Notes: generated from the letters alone by a model not told the origin. A stretch of 64,000 nt of DNA from Myxococcota bacterium (GCA_022447545.1 JAKVBI010000023.1:41598-105597), one strand, 5' to 3'. Positions 17,324 to 26,154 are shown, counted from the stretch's first letter. Program-made: numbers and translations.

Positions 17324-18703
17324 CTAAATGGCGGAATTCCGCCGGACGGCTTCAAAGTCGATCCTCTCGCGATTGAAACCGTCGCGAAACACCTCACACA
17401 GAAGATCTTCTCCCGGCGCTCCCTCGGGTCGGGTCTCGGGCTGACCGTCGCGGCCGAGCACGAGCTTCAATCGCCCCCGCTTGCTGTTCTTGCGAGGATC
17501 GGTGGCGGGTTCCTTGAAAACCTCGCGAACCTCACCGTTCACCACGGTCTCCGAGCACTTCATGGCGAATTGCTGCGTGTCCCGGTTCAGTATCTGTAGC
17601 AGCGCGCCCCCCATACCAAAGGTCAGATTATCGACGGACCATTTCGCAGCCGTCACGGCAGCGAGGATCTCACTGGCCATCTCATAGTCAATTCCATCCC
17701 CCTGGATGACGCGAATCTGCGGAGGCAACACACGATACCCCTTGGGGTTCGACTCGGTTCCAAACGCTTCACCTAGCGTCTCGAGAACCTGGACCACGAC
17801 CTCCGGGGGGTGGCCCGAGTCGGGCCGTACGACCAGTGTTCCGTCACGCGCCAAGACCTGGTCACGTAGAGTACGGCCCCAATGCTCCCGGCAGGCGTGG
17901 AAGATATCGAAGGAGTCGCTCACACAGGCGACTGCGCCTCTGGGAAACTGCTCGAGGATGTTCCGGAAGGCTTCGACCTCCGACTCCCTTCCCCAGGAGG
18001 TGATGGTGCTGTGCTCCGCTGCGGGAATCGAACCGCCCGGCATCTCGGCATCGTAATACTCACGAGCCAACAGACAGCCTGGCATCGTATCGGTGCCCTG
18101 AAAATTGACGAGGTGGGCAGCTCCACCGATGGCGGCAGACTCGACCGACGAAACCCCTCGGAAGCCAAAATCGTGCAGCTTGAATGGAAGCGACTCCGGA
18201 TCTCCCGTCGCTTCGAGGTAGCGGCTGAGTAGGCGTTTCATCTCACGCGAAAGAGTCGCGACCGTGCACCCATACCAGACCTGCACGAGCAGGGTCTCGA
18301 GAAAATTTGGGAGCCAGTAGCAAGCCGGATCCGTATTTTCGATCGTCAACAACACATTGCCAGTCGGAACTGGCGTGCCTTCCGGCACAGCTCGAATCAC
18401 GACAGGAAGTCGTCCGGCATGCTGCTCGAGAATGTGCTCGAACCCATCTCGGTAGAAGAGGTCGGGGGAATCGAAGTGTGACGCCCAGATTCGGCTGGCC
18501 TGATCGATTCCCTCTCGTGTCACGACCGCTCCTTCGAGATAACGACGCAACACATATTGCAGACCAAAGAACACCACCTCGTTAAAACGACCTCCGCGGC
18601 TCTCGAAATACGAGTAGACCCGCTCGGTCCCAGATGGATACTGACGCCAGTGACTGATCTTGTAGCTGTCGGTCAACAGCAGAAGATTGTCTTGGAACCG
18701 CAT
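17324..18703 (-). CDS. nadV: nicotinamide phosphoribosyltransferase
   Basis: NAMPT-type enzyme of 459 residues making nicotinamide mononucleotide from nicotinamide and PRPP, the one-step nicotinamide salvage route to NAD. Typical segments: NLLLLTDSYKISHWRQYP at the start, FKLHDFGFRGVSS, AAEHSTITSWGRE with the active-site His region, LVVRPDSGHPPEVV for phosphate binding, GDGIDYEM and LTFGMGGALLQ. Length matches the family. It is a single gene, divergent from the acyl-CoA dehydrogenase at 18881 across 177 bases that hold a promoter and a palindrome. It could recycle the nicotinamide released by the sirtuin at the left end of the window. Confidence 0.93.
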   Translation of the reverse strand: MRFQDNLLLLTDSYKISHWRQYPSGTERVYSYFESRGGRFNEVVFFGLQYVLRRYLEGAVVTREGIDQASRIWASHFDSPDLFYRDGFEHILEQHAGRLPVVIRAVPEGTPVPTGNVLLTIENTDPACYWLPNFLETLLVQVWYGCTVATLSREMKRLLSRYLEATGDPESLPFKLHDFGFRGVSSVESAAIGGAAHLVNFQGTDTMPGCLLAREYYDAEMPGGSIPAAEHSTITSWGRESEVEAFRNILEQFPRGAVACVSDSFDIFHACREHWGRTLRDQVLARDGTLVVRPDSGHPPEVVVQVLETLGEAFGTESNPKGYRVLPPQIRVIQGDGIDYEMASEILAAVTAAKWSVDNLTFGMGGALLQILNRDTQQFAMKCSETVVNGEVREVFKEPATDPRKNSKRGRLKLVLGRDGQPETRPEGAPGEDLLCEVFRDGFNRERIDFEAVRRNSAI

Positions 18704-18767
18704 CCAGAATCCTCTCGGTGTTGCGTTTGGGGGCTAGAATCGCCCTCAGAGAGCGCATCGAGCCGCC

Positions 18768-18797
18768 TTGATTTGTTTACAAGACGGCACGTATCAT
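18768..18797 (+). promoter_or_regulatory. candidate sigma-70-type promoter of the acyl-CoA dehydrogenase operon
   Basis: TTGATT (18768-18773), an 18-base spacer and TATCAT (18792-18797) form a plausible -35/-10 pair in an AT-richer patch. A transcript would start near 18804, about 75 bases before the GTG at 18881, just ahead of a palindrome. Confidence 0.4.
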
Positions 18798-18813
18798 ATA
18801 TCGTCCGCACGCC

Positions 18814-18831
18814 TTGGGCGGTCCTGCCCAA
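18814..18831. promoter_or_regulatory. 18-bp palindrome just after the predicted start site (operator candidate)
   Basis: TTGGGC-ggtcct-GCCCAA has perfect 6-bp arms around a 6-base spacer, placed about 10 bases downstream of the predicted transcription start and 50 bases before the acyl-CoA dehydrogenase start codon. Size and position suit a repressor such as a TetR-type regulator, but no regulator gene is adjacent. Confidence 0.4.
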
Positions 18832-18880
18832 CGGCCTCACGAGCGGAAACTCGGAACTGGCACCCCAGGAGGACACCCCC

Positions 18881-20065
18881 GTGGACTTCGATTTCTCTCC
18901 CGAAGAACAGAAATTTGCTGACGACGTAGAAGCATGGCTCGTGGAGAATCACGACCCGGTCGTCATGGATCCCACGCGCGAGAACTTCACGCAACTTGCG
19001 GATACGCCCGAGCGTCGTGACTTCATGAAGAAGTTGGCCGCCCAGGGTTGGCTGGGCCTCTCCTGGCCCAAAGAGTACGGGGGGCAGGAGATCGAGGGCG
19101 TCTACGAGTTCATTCTGAACGAGGCCCTGTCGAAGCATGCAGCTCCCCAGATTGGCAAAGGTGTCGGCATCATCGGCAAGACACTCATCCGCCACGGGAG
19201 CGAGAAGCTAAAGGCCGAGTTCCTCCCCAAGATTCTGAAGGCCGACGTCGAGTTCGCCGTGGGCTACAGCGAACCCGAAGCGGGCTCGGATGCAGCCAAT
19301 ATGCAACTCAAGGCGGACAAGGTCGAAGGCGGCTGGATGCTGAACGGCCAGAAAATGTGGACGACCTCGGCCCATTTTGCCGACTGGTACTGGCTCGGCG
19401 CCCGAACCGATCCCGACAAGCCCAAGCACGACGGATTGTCCCTGTTTCTGCTGCCCATGGATCACCCGGGCCTGGAGATTCAGAGTCTCCCGACCATCGG
19501 GAAGGACACCACGAACCAGGTGTTCTTCGAAGATGTGTTTGTCCCGGACGAGTATCTCGTCGGAGAGCGAGGCAGGGGCTTCCAGTACATCTCCGAGGCC
19601 CTCGACCTCGAGCGCTTCACCATGTTCACGCTTTCGCCCATCACCGATCGTACGCGAGTCCTGGTGGATTGGGTGCGAGAGGCCAAGCGAGACGATGAGC
19701 CCCTCAAGGATGACCCGAATGTTCGCCGCCTGATCGCACACATCGCAACCGACACCGCGGTGGCCAAGGCTTTGAGCACACGCTTCGTATGCGCGGCGAG
19801 AAATGCCGATGGCAAACCGCCGACGATCGAGTCGTCTCAGTACAAGCTATTCACGACCAGCTTGTCCCAGCGAGTCTGCAAAGACGCGCTCGACATCACC
19901 GGTGCGGCAGGCCAGATCCGTGAGGGACAGGACGACGCGCCGATTCGCGGCCGTTTCGAAGGCGCGTACCGAGCGACGGTGAACGAAACTGTGGGTGGCG
20001 GCTCTTCGGAGATCCAGAAAAACATCATCGCCCGTCGTTACCTCGGACTTCCAAAGAACTTCTAA
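18881..20065 (+). CDS. acyl-CoA dehydrogenase (large-subunit type)
   Basis: FAD-dependent acyl-CoA dehydrogenase of 394 residues, introducing the alpha,beta double bond in an acyl-CoA. It starts VDFDFSPEEQKFADDVEAWL. The FAD/substrate region is GYSEPEAGSDAANMQLKA with WTTSAHFADWYWL, and the C-terminal nucleotide motif is VGGGSSEIQKNIIARRYLGLP. GTG at 18881 has a perfect AGGAGG eight bases upstream; the frame continues open further upstream but without family similarity. First gene of an operon with CoA-transferase, MaoC pair and a second dehydrogenase (22369), so the two may form a heteromer like the FadE pairs of steroid catabolism. Confidence 0.9.
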   Translation: MDFDFSPEEQKFADDVEAWLVENHDPVVMDPTRENFTQLADTPERRDFMKKLAAQGWLGLSWPKEYGGQEIEGVYEFILNEALSKHAAPQIGKGVGIIGKTLIRHGSEKLKAEFLPKILKADVEFAVGYSEPEAGSDAANMQLKADKVEGGWMLNGQKMWTTSAHFADWYWLGARTDPDKPKHDGLSLFLLPMDHPGLEIQSLPTIGKDTTNQVFFEDVFVPDEYLVGERGRGFQYISEALDLERFTMFTLSPITDRTRVLVDWVREAKRDDEPLKDDPNVRRLIAHIATDTAVAKALSTRFVCAARNADGKPPTIESSQYKLFTTSLSQRVCKDALDITGAAGQIREGQDDAPIRGRFEGAYRATVNETVGGGSSEIQKNIIARRYLGLPKNF

Positions 20066-20136
20066 GCGCGCGGCTCAACATCGAAACTTGCGGAAGCCAT
20101 ACTTGAGGCGTTCGCGGACTCCGACTTCAGGATCAC

Positions 20137-21309
20137 ATGCCCACCCCCCCTGCACCGCTACACGGGATTACCGTGCTCGACTTCTCAACCGTCGGGCCTG
20201 CGACGCGTTGCGCGCGAATTCTTGCCGACTATGGAGCCTCAGTGGTGAAGGTCGGAGTACCGCCCAAGAAACTCGGCCTTCAGACACAGCCCGAGTATTG
20301 GACCTACTCTGCCAACCGCGGCATGAAACAAGTTCGCATCGATCTCAAAGCACCTGAGGGCAAGGCAGCATTCCTCAAACTCGCGGAAACAGCGGATGTC
20401 TTGATCGAGAGCTTCCGGCCGGGCGTCATGACCAAGCTTGGGCTCGGCTACGAGGATCTCCACGCGCTGAATCCTCGGATCGTCTACTGCTCAACCAGTG
20501 GGTTCGGCCAGGACGGTCCAGCCGCCAAGCAGGCTGGCCACGACATCAACTACCTGGCCATGGGCGGATTCCTTCACACGAGCAATCGGCGCGGCGACGG
20601 CGGCCCCCCCATCCCTGGAGCCACCGTGGCAGACAGTGCGGCGGGTGGGATGCACGCGGCGCTGGCGATCTTTGCAGCACTCTTGCGTCGAACGCTGACC
20701 GACGAGGGCGAATATCTGGACGTCTGCGTCGCCGAGGGTGTTCTCTGGCTGACCTCCCTCTACGTCGATCAGTACCTGGCCACCGGAGAGACCCCAGGCC
20801 CCGGACATGACGTACTAACAGGGCGGTACGCGTGTTATGACGTCTACGGCTGCGCCGACGGCAAATGGATCTCCATTGGTGCGATCGAAGGGCACTTCTT
20901 CGCGAACCTCGTAAAGGCCATCGGATGCGAGCAGTGGCTCGAGCATCAATACGACGATGAAGTTCAAGATTCGATGCGATCAGATTTTACAGCGGCTTTC
21001 AAGAAGCGCACACGTGACGATTGGTGTGCCGTTCTCGTGCCTGGAGAAACCTGTGCCGCGCCCGTCTACACCATCGACGAGCTGGTCGCAGACCCGCAGT
21101 TCAAAGCTCGCGGGATCTTCACCGAAGCCGTCCATCCCGAGCACGGAAATTTTCGCCAGGTTGCTCCAGCATTGGCGGGGATGGATCGCGTGGACTCCCC
21201 GATTTCCGTACCCGATTGGAGCCAAACAAACACCTCGGAACTACTAGCGAAAGCGGGGGTCCCTGAGGGTGAAATCCAACGCATGTTCGACGAAGGCATC
21301 GTTGGCTGA
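20137..21309 (+). CDS. CaiB/BaiF-type CoA-transferase or acyl-CoA racemase (family III)
   Basis: Single-unit family-III CoA-transferase, 390 residues: LHGITVLDFSTVGPATRCARILADYGASVVKV at the start, LIESFRPGVMTKLGLGYEDL, LNPRIVYCSTSGFGQDGP and, where fused relatives read VET, LDVCVAEGV with the family's Asp. It could activate a free acid with CoA or racemise a 2-methylacyl-CoA like AMACR, a step needed before dehydrogenation of methyl-branched side chains. It sits between the dehydrogenase (71-base gap) and the hydratase pair (13-base gap) in one operon. Transferase or racemase cannot be decided from sequence. Confidence 0.87.
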   Translation: MPTPPAPLHGITVLDFSTVGPATRCARILADYGASVVKVGVPPKKLGLQTQPEYWTYSANRGMKQVRIDLKAPEGKAAFLKLAETADVLIESFRPGVMTKLGLGYEDLHALNPRIVYCSTSGFGQDGPAAKQAGHDINYLAMGGFLHTSNRRGDGGPPIPGATVADSAAGGMHAALAIFAALLRRTLTDEGEYLDVCVAEGVLWLTSLYVDQYLATGETPGPGHDVLTGRYACYDVYGCADGKWISIGAIEGHFFANLVKAIGCEQWLEHQYDDEVQDSMRSDFTAAFKKRTRDDWCAVLVPGETCAAPVYTIDELVADPQFKARGIFTEAVHPEHGNFRQVAPALAGMDRVDSPISVPDWSQTNTSELLAKAGVPEGEIQRMFDEGIVG

Positions 21310-21322
21310 AACTGGAGACCCT

Positions 21323-21841
21323 ATGTCCGACTTGAAAGAAATTCCCGCCGAGGTGGAAGCCTGGATCGGCCAGGAACGCTACCCCCTGGAAAGCGAATTC
21401 GACGTCGAGCGTGCGTACATCTTCAACAGCTGCGCTTCGACGGAAAATGGAAACCCTCTTTTCTGGGACGAAAAAGTCGCCGATGAAACCACCGATGGGT
21501 TCATCGCACCTCCAAGCATGATCTCCGTGTGGTTCCGTCCCCATTTCTGGACCCCGTACCGCACCGAAGAGGGAAAGCCCATGCAGACCCACTTCGACCT
21601 CAAAGACGCCCTCGACCTTCCCGAAGCGATCATGACAGACAACACCATCGTATTTGGCGTCCCGGTCCGGATCGGCGATCGCCTCCGCACCCATCAGGTC
21701 ATCAACTACATCAGCGACCCCAAGACCACGAAACTCGGGCACGGCCGCTTCTGGGAAATCGAGATCGTCTACACGAACCAGAAGGACGAACTCGTCGGCA
21801 AGGAACTGTACACTGGCTTCGGCTATCGGAGAGATGCGTGA
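21323..21841 (+). CDS. MaoC-type hydratase, N-terminal-domain-like (FAS1-like) subunit
   Basis: A 172-residue hot-dog-fold protein of the MaoC_dehydratas_N kind: LKEIPAEVEAWIGQERYPLESEF, then AYIFNSCASTENGNPLFWDEKVA, a PPSMISVWFRP segment, and VFGVPVRIGDRLRTHQVINYI. Such proteins pair with a catalytic MaoC subunit to form a heteromeric enoyl-CoA hydratase, as in ChsH1-ChsH2. GGAG precedes the ATG. Its TGA shares one base with the ATG of the next gene, so the two subunits are coupled. Substrate probably a bulky enoyl-CoA, inferred from the heteromeric layout. Confidence 0.83.
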   Translation: MSDLKEIPAEVEAWIGQERYPLESEFDVERAYIFNSCASTENGNPLFWDEKVADETTDGFIAPPSMISVWFRPHFWTPYRTEEGKPMQTHFDLKDALDLPEAIMTDNTIVFGVPVRIGDRLRTHQVINYISDPKTTKLGHGRFWEIEIVYTNQKDELVGKELYTGFGYRRDA

Positions 21842-22323
21842 TGGCGACGACGGAATCAATCACTCTCGAGCAGATCAAACCGGGCCAGGACCTGCCTGAT
21901 CTCAGCATGGACATCGACGTCACGAACGTTGTGCTGGGAGCACTCGCGTCACGCGACTGGCGCCCCATGCATCACGACAAGGACTTCGCCGTGGATCGCA
22001 ATGGAACGCGGCATATCTTCGTCAACACACCACACAACGCCGCCTACTTCGAGAAATACATCACCGACTGGACGGGGCCGAAGGGTCGGCTGGGGCGAAT
22101 CAAATTCAGAATGAAGGACTCGGTATTCCCCGGCGACACCATGGTGTTCCGAGGATCCGTCGAAGAAGTGCGCACCGACGAGCAAGGCTGCGGATGGGCA
22201 GACGTAAAGATCGACTTGCTGGTCGGAGACGCGGTCACGACCTCGTGCACGGCATCAGTCGCAATACCGACTTCAAGTGATGACAACCCTTGGAAGCGAA
22301 CAGGCAACGACTGGCAGCCGTAG
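21841..22323 (+). CDS. MaoC-type enoyl-CoA hydratase subunit
   Basis: A 160-residue MaoC-like hot-dog protein. ASRDWRPMHHDKDFA carries the (R)-hydratase-2 pattern D-x4-H (Asp in SRDW, His in MHHD), followed by FVNTPHNAAYFEKYITDW, then KDSVFPGDTMVFRGSVEEV in the usual place. It hydrates the double bond of an enoyl-CoA made by the flanking dehydrogenases. Translation starts at the ATG that overlaps the preceding stop by one base. Together the two small subunits replace a single double-hot-dog hydratase. Followed after 45 bases by the second dehydrogenase. Confidence 0.87.
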   Translation: MATTESITLEQIKPGQDLPDLSMDIDVTNVVLGALASRDWRPMHHDKDFAVDRNGTRHIFVNTPHNAAYFEKYITDWTGPKGRLGRIKFRMKDSVFPGDTMVFRGSVEEVRTDEQGCGWADVKIDLLVGDAVTTSCTASVAIPTSSDDNPWKRTGNDWQP

Positions 22324-22368
22324 CCGATAAAGAGCACACCACGCGCCCAGGCGCGAAAGGAGTTCCCC

Positions 22369-23484
22369 ATGGATCTCGAATTCAGCGAAGAACAGCACCT
22401 CCTCAAGGACATGACACGGAGCATGCTCCAGGAATACTCCTCGATCGAAACCATCCGCGAGATCGAAGATGACCCCAAGGGCTACCCGGACGAGTTGTGG
22501 AAGCAACTCGGCGAACTCGGACTTACAGGAATCCTGATTCCCGAGAGTTATGGCGGGGGTGAATTGAGCCTGTTGGACGCCTCACTGATTTACGAGGAAT
22601 TTGGCCGCGCCATGGCGCCGACGCCGCATTTCGTGAGCGCCGTGATGAGCGCCAGCGTTCTCCTCGCCGCGGGAAGCGACGAACAAAAGCAAGCCTGGCT
22701 TCCCGGAATTGCCAGTGGCGACGCAATCGTCACTCAGGCGTGGCTCGAACCTGACCGTGGCTATGGTCCCAAGGGTGTGGCCATGACGGCAACCTCGGAT
22801 GGCGATGATTTCGTACTGAACGGAACGAAGCGTCACGTGTACTTCGGAAGTGCTGCCAACCAATGGATCGTGCTCGCGCGCAGCGACGCTGGCATCGACC
22901 TATTTCTGGTCGACCCCAGCAGTGATGGCATCACCATGGAGCAGCAGCTTTCGCAATCCTCCGATTCCCAGTACCGCGCGGTCTTCGAAAACGTGCGTGT
23001 TTCCTCGAGCGATCGCATTGGAGCCGCCGGCAGCGGATGGGACATATGGAACGGTGTGATGCACGACGGCATCATCCTCCTTGCCGCCCAGGCCATTGGC
23101 GGGGCAGAGAAGGCCCTGGAGATCACCGTCGAATACGCCAAGACCCGAAAGCAATTCGACAAACCCCTGGGCGCGTTCCAGTCACTGGCCCACTACATGG
23201 CCGACTGCTCCACCACCATCGAGGGTGGACGTGTGCTCGTCTACGAAGCGGCGTGGAACCGGACCCAGGGCCGGTCGATTTCGCGGTTCGCACCCATGGC
23301 GAAGCTCTTCTGTTGTGAGACTTACCGCGAGACGACCCGACAGTGCGAACAGATCTGGGGTGGAGTCGGTTTCACGATTGAGTACGACATCCAACTCTAC
23401 TTCCGCCGAGCCAAGCAGCTACAGCTGACCTGGTGGGACACACCCTATCTGGAAGAGTTGGTCGCCCAGGACGTGCTGGACTGA
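22369..23484 (+). CDS. acyl-CoA dehydrogenase (small-subunit type)
   Basis: Second dehydrogenase of the operon, 371 residues: MDLEFSEEQHLLKDMTRSML, LTGILIPESYGGGELSLLDASLIYEE, a short FAD-domain segment TQAWLEPDRGYGPKG, EYAKTRKQFDKPLGAFQSLAHYMADC and the C-terminal IWGGVGFTIEYDIQLYFRRAK. The shorter, divergent middle domain compared with 18881 is typical of the partner subunit in alpha2beta2 dehydrogenases such as ChsE/FadE pairs. AAGGAG sits before the ATG. It ends the operon and faces urtE convergently 41 bases away. Confidence 0.88.
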   Translation: MDLEFSEEQHLLKDMTRSMLQEYSSIETIREIEDDPKGYPDELWKQLGELGLTGILIPESYGGGELSLLDASLIYEEFGRAMAPTPHFVSAVMSASVLLAAGSDEQKQAWLPGIASGDAIVTQAWLEPDRGYGPKGVAMTATSDGDDFVLNGTKRHVYFGSAANQWIVLARSDAGIDLFLVDPSSDGITMEQQLSQSSDSQYRAVFENVRVSSSDRIGAAGSGWDIWNGVMHDGIILLAAQAIGGAEKALEITVEYAKTRKQFDKPLGAFQSLAHYMADCSTTIEGGRVLVYEAAWNRTQGRSISRFAPMAKLFCCETYRETTRQCEQIWGGVGFTIEYDIQLYFRRAKQLQLTWWDTPYLEELVAQDVLD

Positions 23485-23525
23485 CTCTCAGCCAGGGCCT
23501 CTCTTTCCGAGACCCCGAGTTCCAG

Positions 23526-24227
23526 TCAAACGGTGAGGTAGCGGCGGACCAGTTCGTCGGTGAGCTCGGGCATCTGCCCCTGAGCCACTGCACGCCCGCG
23601 GTCCATGATGCAGAACCGGTCCGCGACCCGCCGAGCAAAGGTCAGCTTCTGCTCCACCAATAGGACCGTCAAACCACTGACTCGGTTCAGCTCGAGAATC
23701 ACGTCCCCGATCTGCTTGACGACATTGGGCTGAATACCCTCCGTTGGCTCGTCGAGAATCAGAAGGCTGGGTTCGGACACCAGGGCACGTGCGATCGCCA
23801 GTTGCTGCTGTTGTCCGCCCGACAGGTCGCCACCGCGTCGTGAGAGCATTTCGGCGAGAACCGGAAAGAGCGTAAAGACGGATTCGGGAATCTTCTCTCC
23901 ACCGTCTCTCTTCGCCGCCTGGCCCACTCGCAGGTTCTCTTCGACGGTGAGTTGACCGAAGATGTCACGACCCTGAGGCACATAGCCGATACCCGCACGG
24001 GCCCGAGCCTCGATCGACCGACCCAGGACATCGACCCCATCGAAGGTGACGCTCCCGGAACGGGCGGGCAACATTCCCATGATCGTCTTGAGAACTGTCG
24101 TCTTGCCCACTCCGTTCCGGCCCATCAAGCAAACGCAGGCGCCCGAGGGAACCTCGAGATCGAAGTCCCACAGGATGTGACTGCCACCGTAGAACTGGTT
24201 CAGTTTTTCAGCCACGAGCATCGTCAC
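23526..24227 (-). CDS. urtE: urea ABC transporter ATP-binding protein UrtE
   Basis: ATPase of 233 residues from the high-affinity urea importer. Walker A is GRNGVGKTT near 34-42, the signature LSGGQQQQLAIARAL and Walker B LLILDEPTEGIQPNVVKQI are present, and the start QFYGGSHILWDFDL plus the ending DELVRRYLTV are typical of UrtE/LivF. It is the last gene of the minus-strand urt operon and overlaps urtD by four bases. With UrtD it powers the UrtBC channel in the inner membrane. Assigned to urea rather than branched amino acids because of UrtA, the UrtB extension and the adjacent urease genes. Confidence 0.94.
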   Translation of the reverse strand: MTMLVAEKLNQFYGGSHILWDFDLEVPSGACVCLMGRNGVGKTTVLKTIMGMLPARSGSVTFDGVDVLGRSIEARARAGIGYVPQGRDIFGQLTVEENLRVGQAAKRDGGEKIPESVFTLFPVLAEMLSRRGGDLSGGQQQQLAIARALVSEPSLLILDEPTEGIQPNVVKQIGDVILELNRVSGLTVLLVEQKLTFARRVADRFCIMDRGRAVAQGQMPELTDELVRRYLTV

Positions 24228-25009
24228 TCTCCCAGATACACTTCGACGACATCCGGATTCTGCTGAACGTCGTCCATCTCCCCCTCGGCGATTACGCGCC
24301 CCTGATGAAGCACCGTGACCTTCCGCGCGATGCTACGGATGAACTCCATGTCGTGTTCCACAACGACGACGGTGTGGGACCCCGCCAGTCCCGAAAGCAG
24401 TTCACCGGTTCGTTCGACCTCGTGTTGCGACATTCCAGCTACAGGCTCGTCGACCAATAGAAGCATGGGATCCTGGGCGAGCAGCATCCCGATCTCCAGC
24501 CACTGCTTCTGACCGTGGGAGAGGTTGCCTGCCTGACGGTCTAGGGTTTGGGCCAGCCCCACCGTTTCCGCCACTTCCAAAATTTTGTCTCGTACCACTG
24601 CGGAGGTCGTTCCGAACAATGAAGACCAAACTCGCTTGTTCGCCTTGGCTGCGACCTCCAGATTCTCGAGGACACTGTGCTGTTCGAACACCGTCGGCGT
24701 TTGAAACTTTCTTCCGATGCCGGCGTTGACGATCTCGTGTTCTTCGAGGGTGGTCAGATCGACATTGCTACCAAAGAAGATCGTGCCCGTATCCGGGCGT
24801 GTCTTTCCTGTAATCACGTCCATCAGCGTCGTCTTGCCGGCCCCATTGGGTCCAATAATGCAGCGGAGTTCGCCCTCGTCGAGATAGAGATTGAGATCGT
24901 CCAGCGCCTTGAAGCCATCGAACGCCACCGAGACTCCCTCCACATAGAGGATTCCCCCTTGATGGGTATCAACGCGCGATGAATCGAGGACTCGGGCGCC
25001 GGCACTCAT
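24224..25009 (-). CDS. urtD: urea ABC transporter ATP-binding protein UrtD
   Basis: ATPase of 261 residues, the second nucleotide-binding subunit. Walker A is GPNGAGKTTLMDVITGKTRPD, the signature is LSHGQKQWLEIGMLLAQ (the LSHGQKQWLEI form is characteristic of UrtD), Walker B is LLLVDEPVAGM, and the ending VVVVEHDMEFIRSIARKVTVLHQG is also typical. ATG at 25009 follows GGAGGAGG and overlaps the urtC stop by four bases (ATGA). The frame is open upstream, but that part is the shadow of urtC. It acts on the cytoplasmic face of the membrane with UrtE. Confidence 0.95.
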   Translation of the reverse strand: MSAGARVLDSSRVDTHQGGILYVEGVSVAFDGFKALDDLNLYLDEGELRCIIGPNGAGKTTLMDVITGKTRPDTGTIFFGSNVDLTTLEEHEIVNAGIGRKFQTPTVFEQHSVLENLEVAAKANKRVWSSLFGTTSAVVRDKILEVAETVGLAQTLDRQAGNLSHGQKQWLEIGMLLAQDPMLLLVDEPVAGMSQHEVERTGELLSGLAGSHTVVVVEHDMEFIRSIARKVTVLHQGRVIAEGEMDDVQQNPDVVEVYLGE

Positions 25010-26154
25010 GGATCCACCTCCTCCGAGCCGGTTGGACTCGTCGAATCGGCCCGACCGCGCAGTCGGACGGACTCGAGCAAGCCGACCAGGCCCCGCGGTG
25101 CGAACAGAGTGACGAGGATGAAGGTCCCTCCCAGGACATAGAGCCATGTTTCAGGAGCTGCCACGGTGAACCAGCTCTTGGTCGCATTGACAAGCCACGC
25201 GCCAGCAACTGCACCCACCAGAGTTCCGCGACCGCCGACTGCAACCCAGATCGCCATCTCGATGGAGTTGGCGGGCTGCATCTCGCTGGGATTGATGATT
25301 CCAACCTGGGGGACGTAGAGCGCACCGGCCAGACCGCACAGGACCGCCGAGAAGGTCCAAACGAAGAGCTTGTATTGAAGGGGGTCATAGCCCGTGAAGC
25401 GCAACTTCGTCTCTGCGTCGCGGACCGCAGTGACCAGGCGGCCGAGCTTGCTGCAGACGATGTAGCGACAAGCGAGATAAGTCCCCAGCAAGGCGATCAC
25501 CGACACGACGTACAGCCCTACACGAGTCCCAGGCTCCTGGAGAGAAATGCCCAGAATCCGCTTGAAATCGGTGAGGCCATTGTTGCCGCCGAATCCCGTA
25601 TCGTTGCGGAAGAAAAGCAGCATGAAGGCGAAGGTCATCGCCTGGGTGATGATCGAGAAGTACACCCCGGTAATTCGAGAGCGGAACGCCAACCAACCAA
25701 AGCCGAAGGCTAGGGCTCCGGGGACGACCAGGGCCATCGAGAACGCGAAAGCAAAGTACTCGAAGCCGTACCAGAACCAGGGCAGTTCCTTCCAGTCGAG
25801 AAAAACCATGAAGTCGGGCAACTCATTGCCATACACGCCTTCGGTGCCAATGGAGCGCATCAGATACATCCCCATCGCGTAGCCCCCGAGCGCAAAGAAA
25901 ACGCCGTGCCCGAGACTGAGAATTCCCGCGTACCCCCAGATCAAATCGATGGCCAGGGCCACGATCGCGTAACAGATGAACTTCCCGAACAGCGGGATCA
26001 AAAAATCGGGCAGCTTCCAGATGGAATCTTCGTCGGGAACCAGATTGAAGACGGGAACCATCACCGCTGCAATCGCCACGAAGCAGGCAAGTAGCCACCA
26101 CGCGCGGGCGCTGTGCATGGGATGACGGCCAGTATGCAGTTCGGGCACGCTCAC
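25006..26154 (-). CDS. urtC: urea ABC transporter permease UrtC
   Basis: Inner-membrane permease of 382 residues, LivM/UrtC type, with about nine hydrophobic segments. Diagnostic stretches are IDLIWGYAGILSLGHGVFFALGGYAMGMYL and FNLVPDED before it, FFRNDTGFGGNNGLTDFK in the middle, and QVGIINPSEMQPANSIEMAIWVAVGGRGTLVGAVAG near the end. The GTG start at 26154 overlaps the urtB stop (GTGA). It forms the urea channel with UrtB. The last residues are hydrophilic and lead directly into the urtD start. Confidence 0.95.
   Translation of the reverse strand: MSVPELHTGRHPMHSARAWWLLACFVAIAAVMVPVFNLVPDEDSIWKLPDFLIPLFGKFICYAIVALAIDLIWGYAGILSLGHGVFFALGGYAMGMYLMRSIGTEGVYGNELPDFMVFLDWKELPWFWYGFEYFAFAFSMALVVPGALAFGFGWLAFRSRITGVYFSIITQAMTFAFMLLFFRNDTGFGGNNGLTDFKRILGISLQEPGTRVGLYVVSVIALLGTYLACRYIVCSKLGRLVTAVRDAETKLRFTGYDPLQYKLFVWTFSAVLCGLAGALYVPQVGIINPSEMQPANSIEMAIWVAVGGRGTLVGAVAGAWLVNATKSWFTVAAPETWLYVLGGTFILVTLFAPRGLVGLLESVRLRGRADSTSPTGSEEVDP

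Noticed and set aside
18776-18797. TTTACA as -35 for TATCAT upstream of the dehydrogenase
   Set aside because: Spacing is only 10 bases; TTGATT at 18768 gives 18.
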